From assembly GCA_023665245.1 (NCBI GenBank), contig JAMPEH010000128.1:1-6803 (forward strand): DNA of 6,803 bases, read 5' to 3'. The number at the start of each line of letters is the position of its first letter. The first letter of the stretch is position 1. Positions 1 through 6,800 of this stretch are shown here, one piece after another. Source of the stretch: Muribaculaceae bacterium (GTDB taxonomy: Bacteria; Pseudomonadota; Alphaproteobacteria; Rs-D84). A program made the position numbers and the translations under genes. The notes below the pieces were generated by a model. That model worked only from the letters and a program-made list of their open reading frames with translations. It was not told where the DNA came from and ran no database searches.

Positions 1-15
1 AGGAAAAAACAAGAC

Positions 16-52
16 TTCTGGCAGGAACGTCAATTTTCTGGCAAGAACGTCA
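16..52. repeat. Tandem 17-bp direct repeat, possible mobile-element end
   Basis: Two copies of TTCTGGCARGAACGTCA lie at 16-32 and 36-52. They differ at one base (G or A at the R) and are separated by ATT, giving a 20-bp period, about two helical turns. No ORF covers them. Closely spaced direct repeats like this can be transposase-binding sites at an insertion-sequence end (IS21-family ends carry multiple such repeats) or a binding site for a regulator. The element itself would lie to the left of the window, so its identity is inference only. Confidence 0.5.
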
Positions 53-63
53 TCCATTTTTTT

Positions 64-85
64 AAATTTGGGAGTTGACAAATTT
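64..85. promoter_or_regulatory. Inverted repeat over the upstream -35, candidate operator
   Basis: AAATTTG at 64-70 is mirrored exactly by CAAATTT at 79-85 with an 8-bp spacer. The right arm overlaps the TTGACA hexamer at 75-80, so a bound repressor would block that promoter. Ribbon-helix-helix antitoxins of the RelB/DinJ type bind short inverted repeats in their own promoter. Whether this one is the site is inferred. Confidence 0.35.
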
Positions 86-103
86 GAAAAGCTGTGATAA
101 TTA
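75..103 (+). promoter_or_regulatory. Candidate distal promoter of the toxin-antitoxin operon
   Basis: A perfect -35 hexamer TTGACA sits at 75-80. The best -10 is ambiguous: GATAAT at 96-101, preceded by TGT as an extended -10 but with a 15-bp spacer, or TAATTA at 98-103 with the ideal 17-bp spacer. Transcription from here would leave a leader of about 90 nt before the antitoxin start at 199. Confidence 0.5.
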
Positions 104-105
104 TC
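96..105. promoter_or_regulatory. GATAATTATC palindrome over the -10
   Basis: A perfect 10-bp palindrome coincides with the -10 region of the distal promoter. It is a plausible half of an autoregulatory operator, but AT-rich palindromes of this size also occur by chance. Confidence 0.3.
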
Positions 106-126
106 CAATAAATTCTCTGTTAATTC

Positions 127-155
127 TTCGTGCAAAATGTTGTTTTTTTCGTGCA
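127..155. promoter_or_regulatory. TTCGTGCA direct repeat, candidate operator
   Basis: TTCGTGCA occurs at 127-134 and again at 148-155, exactly 21 bp apart, about two turns of B-DNA, so both copies face the same side of the helix. The second copy falls inside the spacer of the proximal promoter. This fits a cooperative DNA-binding site for the antitoxin or the antitoxin-toxin complex; that role is inferred. Confidence 0.35.
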
Positions 156-168
156 GATGGCATATACT
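140..168 (+). promoter_or_regulatory. Candidate proximal promoter of the toxin-antitoxin operon
   Basis: TTGTTT at 140-145 and TATACT at 163-168 are separated by 17 bp. The -10 is one base from consensus and the -35 keeps the TTG core. Transcription would start near 175, just upstream of the ribosome-binding site, giving a short leader. A TSS here would exclude the longer GTG start at 130 for the antitoxin. Confidence 0.45.
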
Positions 169-183
169 ATAAGCATTAGCAGG

Positions 184-190
184 AAAGGAG
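184..190 (+). promoter_or_regulatory. Ribosome-binding site of the antitoxin gene
   Basis: AAAGGAG is a near-perfect Shine-Dalgarno sequence and ends 8 bases before the ATG at 199. It decides the antitoxin start in favour of 199 rather than the in-frame GTG at 130, which has no comparable site. Confidence 0.85.
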
Positions 191-198
191 ATGATCAT

Positions 199-477
199 AT
201 GGCTGGCTCTACCACAAACATCAGCATCCGCATGGATTCGGATTTGAAGGCACAGGCCGATACCCTTTTCGGGGAACTCGGCATGAACCTTTCCACAGCG
301 TTCAATATCTTTGTCCGCCAGTCGCTCCGTGAGGGCAGGATTCCCTTTGAGGTTTCCTTAAACCAGCCTAACAGGGAGACAGTCGCTGCCATGATGGAAG
401 CGGAAAGGATTGCAAAGGACCCGTCCGTGAAAGGCTATACCGATCTGGACGAACTGTTTGCAGATTTAAAAGCGTGA
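199..477 (+). CDS. dinJ: RelB/DinJ-family type II antitoxin
   Basis: This 92-residue protein is the antidote of a type II toxin-antitoxin pair: it binds and neutralises the downstream YafQ-like toxin and, by family precedent, represses its own promoter. Residues about 5-44 form a ribbon-helix-helix DNA-binding domain: a strand around TTNISIRM, a first helix from DSDLKAQA, a glycine turn (ELGMNLS), then a second helix ending near RQSLREG. The family-typical IPFEV follows at 48-52. The acidic, probably flexible C-terminus (DPSVKGYTDLDELFADLKA) matches the toxin-wrapping segment of DinJ, which ends in a similar DDLF motif. Length is normal for the family. ATG 199 is chosen because of the AAAGGAG at 184-190; the frame stays open upstream to a GTG at 130, but those 23 residues do not resemble the family. 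Its stop overlaps the toxin start. Repeats at 64-155 are candidate autoregulatory sites. Confidence 0.92.
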   Translation: MAGSTTNISIRMDSDLKAQADTLFGELGMNLSTAFNIFVRQSLREGRIPFEVSLNQPNRETVAAMMEAERIAKDPSVKGYTDLDELFADLKA

Positions 478-764
478 GAAAAGCAAAATATACCATCAAG
501 CCTACGACACAGTTTAAAAAAGATTACAAGCTGGCAATGAAGCGCGGGCTGGACATCAGTCTGCTGGAAGATATCATCGCCACCCTTGCAATGGGCGGGT
601 CTCTTTCGGAGAAGAACAAAGATCATGCTCTGTCCGGCAACTGGGCGGGACACCGGGAGTGCCATATCTTCCCGGACTGGCTGCTAATCTACCGCATTGA
701 TGATGATGTCCTGGTGCTGACATTGGCCCGTACTGGGACACACAGCGATCTGTTTGGAAAATGA
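474..764 (+). CDS. yafQ: YafQ-family mRNA interferase toxin
   Basis: This 96-residue toxin belongs to the RelE/YafQ fold. Known members cut mRNA on the ribosome and stop translation when the antitoxin is degraded. The residues that matter in E. coli YafQ can be matched by eye: His51 (KDH), His64 (ECHIFPDW), Asp68, Trp69, His90 (RTGTH) and Phe94 (LFG). The family blocks KDHxLxGxWxGxRxxHxxPDWxLIY and RTGTHxxLFG are both intact, so it is probably active. The start is GTG at 474, giving a GTGA overlap with the antitoxin stop and no strong Shine-Dalgarno of its own, which implies translational coupling and lower toxin output. Full length, no frameshift, followed within 10 bases by a terminator. 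The pair forms a complete bicistronic module. Confidence 0.93.
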   Translation: MRKAKYTIKPTTQFKKDYKLAMKRGLDISLLEDIIATLAMGGSLSEKNKDHALSGNWAGHRECHIFPDWLLIYRIDDDVLVLTLARTGTHSDLFGK

Positions 765-772
765 CACATAGG

Positions 773-808
773 CCGCCGTTTGGGGAAACACCCTGAACGG
801 CGGTTTTT
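773..808 (+). terminator. Rho-independent terminator of the toxin-antitoxin operon
   Basis: CCGCCGTT at 773-780 pairs perfectly with AACGGCGG at 796-803. The stem extends inward through two G-T wobbles and three G-C pairs (783-785 with 791-793) around an AAACA loop, and TTTTT follows at 804-808. It lies 8 bases after the toxin stop. On the opposite strand the hairpin lacks an adjacent T-tract (the next bases read CCTATGTGTC), so it would be a poor terminator for the convergent surface-protein gene. The rest of the 765-858 gap shows no other feature. Confidence 0.88.
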
Positions 809-858
809 CCATGCTTATAGTTCCCACCCTTTCTTTTCTTTGCTAATCCATGATTTTT

Positions 859-3800
859 TTACGCATCCTCTCTCTTTTTCTTCACAACAAATATCACGCA
901 TACAATACCGGCAGCAGCCAGCAGGATGCTGATTATCACTGCACTCCACGGAAATGCGCGGCTGTCTGTGTCTGGAAGCTGCGCTCCGGCATCTTCCGTC
1001 TTGGCCGGGGACGAATCCCTGTCTGTGCCAACGCTGCTTTCCGTTTCGGAATCCGCGCTGTCCTCTGCCTTGTCATTTACCGCAACCACATAATCTGACG
1101 CATGGGTAAATGCAAGCAATACTGTTCCGTCCTCTGCCACTTCACCGGAAGAAATAAATTCCAGCTCTCCGATGCTCTCGTTGTAATAATAGAGGCTTGC
1201 AGCAAGTCCCGCGTTTTCCATGCCGATATTCATGGAGAGCACTGCCGTAAATTCAAAATCGCCGTCATGCGCAAGGCTTAGCTGGATATGAAAACGCTCC
1301 CCTGCGACACTGTTCACAAGCTCCTCCGGAATTGCATTTCCTCCCATTGTTACAGAAAAGTCAATATCGCCTGCCCCGTCCGGGGTAACACTCTTTCCGT
1401 CCACGCTCCAAGTGATGCCGTTACCCATGTCAAAGGTAATCGTGATGTCCCTGCCCCTGATACGGTCAAAAATATCCCCCGGCACCACGGCAGAGCCGTT
1501 CATGTCCACGTTGATGATGTTCCCGTCCTCTGTCTTTTCTTCCTCTGCACGGATCACATCCCAGCCGGTCTTGCCGTCCCCGCCTTTGATGAATGGGATG
1601 CCCGGCTCCGGCCTTGTATCTTCCGTATTGTCGCTGTCTGGCTCCATATTTTTGGGCTGGCCGCTGTCCGGTTTTGTTGTATCATCTCTCGGCTGGTCAC
1701 TGTCCGGTTTTGTCGTATCATCTTTCGGCTGGCTGCTGTCCTGCTCCGTATCTTCTGGCTGGCTGCTGTCCGGTTTTGCTGTATCAACTCCCGGCAGCTT
1801 CGCAATCGGCCTTGTGTAGCTGTGGCCACAGCGGGTGCAGGTATAGGTCATGACGCCTTCCTCTGAAACCGTGGGCGCCTTTGTCATCTGTGAATGGTAA
1901 CTGTGACCGGATGCCGGAATGCCTTCTGTGTAGCTGTCGCCGCAGGAACAGCTGTACACCTTGATTCCTGTCTCCGTGCAGGATGCCGCTTTTGTCTCCG
2001 CCACGCTGTAACTGTGCGTGTGGCTTTCGGAGGGCAGTCTCGGTATGCTCTCCTTATAGTTGTCTCCACAGCGGGTGCAGGTGTAGGTTCTCTCGCCTTC
2101 GCTCCCTGTGGTCGGTTCTCTTGCCACGCTGCCCTTGTAATCATGGCCCAATGCCGGTGTCGCATTTCCTGTCCTAGCCTTTACGCCACAATCCTTGCAA
2201 TAAGTGTCCCCCGTGTAGCCGCCTGCGGTACAGGCCGCCGCCACAAATCCACGGACTTCTGTGCTGCCGTGTACGTTGCTGTCTGTTCCGCCGTAAGGCT
2301 GGTTACATCTGGCGCAGACTGCTCTCTTGGAACAGGTCGCCGTTCCGCCTGTGTGTCCCAGCGCCTTCACCACAATGCCGGATTCCACCACAGCGCTGCA
2401 TTTTGTACATTCCCTGTGTCCCAGTCCATTCTCTGTGCAGGTGGGCGCTTTTTCGCCCTCCCCCGTATAAAGAATAGCTCCTGCCACATGGTCACAGGAC
2501 GATCTTGTGAGGGCAACCGTCACCGTCTCATTCTCATAATTGCCCTTATCCGCTCCGGTGTAAACCGCAACGGCGCGAACCGTAACCTCTACTTCAAGCG
2601 CTTTATCTTTATCCGATGCCTGCCATTCCCAGCCTGCCGGTAATGGCACACTGCCTACTTTTTCAATGCTGTTTGAGACACTCATGGCGCTGCCCGGTAT
2701 GTTCGGGGCGTTCTGTGCCTTGTTTACGGTCAGCCCAGCCTCCGTTTCCACACTGCTGTAATTTGCACTGTCGTTAGGCGTGAACACCACAGTGTACTCC
2801 GCGCTGCCGCTGGCGGGCTTTATGGAACCATCTTTCCATGCAAAGCTGCCTGCGACTGCTGTGTTATCCGAACTGCTGTACTGTACAGTTCCACCAGACA
2901 GCCCGGAATCCTTTAAGGTGTCCCCGTAGGTGATCTGCGCCGCTTTGGGCAGGTCTGCAATATAAGGTGCTGCCTTTGTTACGTTTACCGTGACCGTCCT
3001 GGTCACAGTCTCATAATTCGTTGTATCCTTTGGTGTAAAAACTGCATGATACCCGCTGTTATTCACGGTTGGGATGATACCCGCTTTCTGCCAGCTCCAT
3101 GTGCCGGGAACATTCACTGTTCCTCCTTCCAAGTCTCTGTCCTGCAGGGCAGCAGACGGGTTATATACCCTGCCTGTCACCGCCGGGGCTGCGGATACTG
3201 CCGGGACTGCCCTGTTTACTATGATTGCCGCCGTCCCCTCCACAGGGGCATATGCTTTATCAGTTGGCGTAAATACCCATACTGCGCTTGTGGTTCCCGC
3301 ATTTGGTGTGGCTGCGGCATCTTTCCATGTAAGGGTACCTTCCACTGTCTTCCCGTCATCACCGACAAATTCCGCTCCTTTCAATACCAGCTTTGACAAT
3401 GCCTCCCCATAGGTGAGGACATTGTTCTCCAGGGTCACTGCCGTGCCATCTTTCAGGCTGACAGGGATCTGGTCGGTCAGTTTCACCTTTACCGTGATCG
3501 TAATATCCGTATAATTGCGTGTTGCCACGGTAACAGTTATGGTTCCCCCAGCATTTTCGCTCCCATTGTTCAATGTGTAGGATAATTTTCCACCGTTTAC
3601 AACAGGAACTGTACTGTATGTCACATCCCCTGACGTTTCCGGCGTTCCATAAGTTACGGTCCCGCAGTCTTTCGGGAGCAGTGCCGCAAGGTCGATGCTG
3701 TCCGCATTCCCTCTTGAATACAGATAGCTCCTGTTCATCTCGGCTACCGTATATCCATCCTTCTTTGCCACAGTGACGGTAATGGTCTTATTTGCGGCGG

Positions 3801-6800
3801 CATTATAATTTGTGGATGCTGGCAATGATACGGTAATGATTGCCGTGCCTGCGTTCTTGATCGTCACTGTACCGTTTGATACGGAGATAACATCCGCCCC
3901 CGCTGTCACTTCATACCGCACGTCCGCCTCTGTATTGTTGTCTGTGACATCCAGGGTAAATGCCGCACCGCCAAAGGTCTTATTGTAGGTATCTGTGCCA
4001 ACCGTGATCTCTGCGTCTGCCTTGTTGATGGTCAGGCTGCCCTCCTTATAGGTGATTTCATAATTCCCTGTCACGTCCCTGCCGCTGCTGTTTTTAATGC
4101 CCGCAGCAGAAGGTGTGATATTGCCGCCGGGGACATCCGCTGTACTGGCAGTAAGGGTGATGCTGTCCAGACTGTCGCCGCTGCAAAGCCCGGCAGCAGT
4201 TACATTGCCTGTACCCTGTGTGATGCTCCCGCCATAGGTGATGGTCTGGTCGTTGGCTGTGAGCGTCAGCGCAGCCTTAGTAATGGTATAGGTTTTTTCC
4301 GCCGTCCCGGTATAGTTGCCTTTGCCTGTGATGGTAGCGGTAACCGTTCCGGCGTTTGTGAAATCGGTGGCGCTATAGGTAACGTCATAATCCGTTCCCT
4401 CTGCCAGCGTGGTTTCACCCTGTTTGACCGTAACTTCGGGTTTCTGCTCCGCGCCGTTGTAGGTGGCGCTCTCCGCACCCAGCGACACCATGTCCGCCGT
4501 CAGTGCGGCGGGAGCGACGGTGAAGGCGGCGGTGCCCAGGAGAGGGTAATTCTCTGCCGCCACGGCATCCATGGTAAGCCGATATTCCCCTGCGGGCAGT
4601 TTGTCGGGGAGATAGCCGTTTTCAGGCAAGTCAACCTGCTGCCAATCCTCTCCGTCATCTTTAGCCAGAAGCCATTGAGAATTTATAAGTTCCATCTCCG
4701 GCTCAATCGTAAGGAGATCGTCAAGTTTTACCAAGTCCGTTTCGCCGTAAGTAAGAATGGGAATGTTAAAAATCACTTTGGCAAGCTCTTTTTGATATTT
4801 CCGGCAGTTCTGGCATTCCAGATTGTTTATTGTGATATTGTCCTCTGTTTGGTATGGAACGTGAACAAGGTCATGCTCTCCTTTATTCACTTCACCTTCG
4901 CAGACCGTACACACCTTCCAGTGGTGAGTATCGTTATACTCCCAATCACCGGGGGTGCAGTCCACCCCCGTCCCCTTATAGCCGCAGTAGGGGCATTTCA
5001 GACTATGGGTGCCGTTGTTGTTGGAGGTAGGGGTAACGCCCTTGTGTTCGCACTCGCCCACTGTATAAGTGCCGGTCAGTTTTGCCGGGTTCTCCAGAGT
5101 AGTCAGGTTGACGGGCTGACCGCCCTGATAATAAGCATAGTGCTTCTCTGCGGCATTTGTACTGTTGTAGTTCAGCAGGAGGCGGCCCACAGTATCAGTA
5201 GAAGTACCCATCTGTATGCCGTGGAACGTGCCGCCGGAGAGTTTGACTGTGGCACTCTGATTCTGCCCAACATATAGCCCGATGGGGTTTGTTTCCGATC
5301 CCAGAACACCGTCTGTGACCACAAGCTCACCGCTATTAAATCGTACACTCTCCATAGGCGTAGAATTAGTCAGTATCGTGCCGCCGGTAACGGTCAGTTT
5401 GCCACCGTTGACACTAAAAATGAAATTATTAGGCTGTCCGGTAAGGGTAAACTCCCCGCCATCAAAGATGATATCGCGGCCTGCGAGGACAAACAACTGC
5501 GAGTGTGCCGTCACATCATCCAGCAGAGTGAGGGTGACAGTGGCAGATCCAGCACCATCCATCGCCTCCCAAGCCTTGACAAATTGGCTGTAGCAGGTGG
5601 TGACGCCGCCGACTTCCACCGATGCCACAAGCTCCACGCCGCAGCCCTCGCACTTATTGTCCGTACCGGGGGTGTGTTGAACATCTTCTTCGGTCAGTCC
5701 GCAGGCGGAGCAGGTCTTTTTGTGGCTGGCGCCGCTGTCAAGCTGCTGATACGTGCTGGCCTCATGCTTACATTCCCGCACCGTGACATTCTGAATGGTA
5801 GACCCCTCATTGTTATCATCCTTTGAATCCAGCCCTTCGGTAACAGGAGCATCGCCCCGGTAGTAGGCGTAGTGAGTACCAGCCTGCTGACCATAGTTTG
5901 CCAACAGCTCTTTCAGATACCCATTAACCACCCAAATTTTTCCGTAGGTCCCGGCAGAGAGGGCTGTGTGGCAGCGAGTTTCGACCGTTAACGAATCAAT
6001 ATTTACACCCGCGCCGGTAACTGTCAGGTTACATGGAGTAGAATCAACATTTGAAATATGCACCTCAACTCCGCCGCGGAAGACGCCGCCCTCCAGTATC
6101 AGGTTTCCGCCATATATTCTGACTGCATATCCCACGCCTTGAACCACGCCGTTGCCTTTGACGGTCATAGACGCGTTTTTATCAGAATAAATAGCGCCGG
6201 TGTCGCCGGTACAGTTGATGTTATGCCCGTTCAGATCCAGCGTAAGCGTGCAAGCGCTGTTGATTATGACAGCACTCTCCATCTCCACATTCGCCAGCAG
6301 CGTGATAGTTCCGTTTGCCGCCGCATCCACGGCAGCTTGCAGGGTGCCGTAGTAGGTGGTATCGCCACCGCTCTCCACCTTTGCCACAAGCTCCACGCCA
6401 CAGCCCTCGCACTTGCCGTCCGCACCAAGGGTGTGGGATGCCGCCTCAATCGTCTGTCCGCAATAGGGGCATTCGCCGCCGTGGGTTGCGCCGTTGTCAT
6501 TGGGCGCAGCCGCGCCGTCATGGGTACAAGGCACCACCTCGACATTAGGCTGATTACCCGTGGCATCCCCACGGATAAACCCGTCCGTCCCCTTGAGGGC
6601 ATAGCCATCAGCCAGAAGGACGGAGATGGAACGGTTGATAAAATTTGGATATTCACCATCACGTCCCGGATAAATACTGCTGTATGTGCCGCCGGAGATG
6701 GCAATCTCGTTATATTTATCAGCGTTCAGGCCCTCACCATTGACGCCCACTGTGCCGCCGGTGATGGTAACATTAGCTTGAGAACTCGCAGCACACAGGG

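Noticed and set aside
130..198. N-terminal extension of the antitoxin from GTG 130
   Set aside because: No Shine-Dalgarno precedes 130, the extra 23 residues do not resemble the family, and the candidate proximal promoter lies inside this stretch.
195..665. - strand ORFs of 65 and 76 codons within the toxin-antitoxin operon
   Set aside because: They are antisense to two confidently identified genes and have no supporting features.
1600..1788. CRISPR-like periodic repeats
   Set aside because: The units are imperfect, have no unique spacers, and are in frame inside a coding sequence as a Pro/Asp/Ser linker.
1288..1866. + strand ORF of 192 codons and the overlapping 135- and 86-codon ORFs
   Set aside because: They mirror the repeat linker and C-terminal domain on the other strand. 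The repetitive peptides are a by-product of the 36-bp repeats, and no ribosome site was seen.
1894..2643. + strand ORF of 249 codons
   Set aside because: It is antisense to the Cys-rich and Ig-like part of the surface protein. Its product is an incoherent Cys/Arg/Ala-rich string with no domain, and the - strand frame is clearly coding.
4675..5277. + strand ORF of 200 codons
   Set aside because: It is opposite well-formed CxxC and solenoid coding sequence and has no recognisable domain; hydrophobic stretches arise from the antisense of charged and Thr-rich codons.
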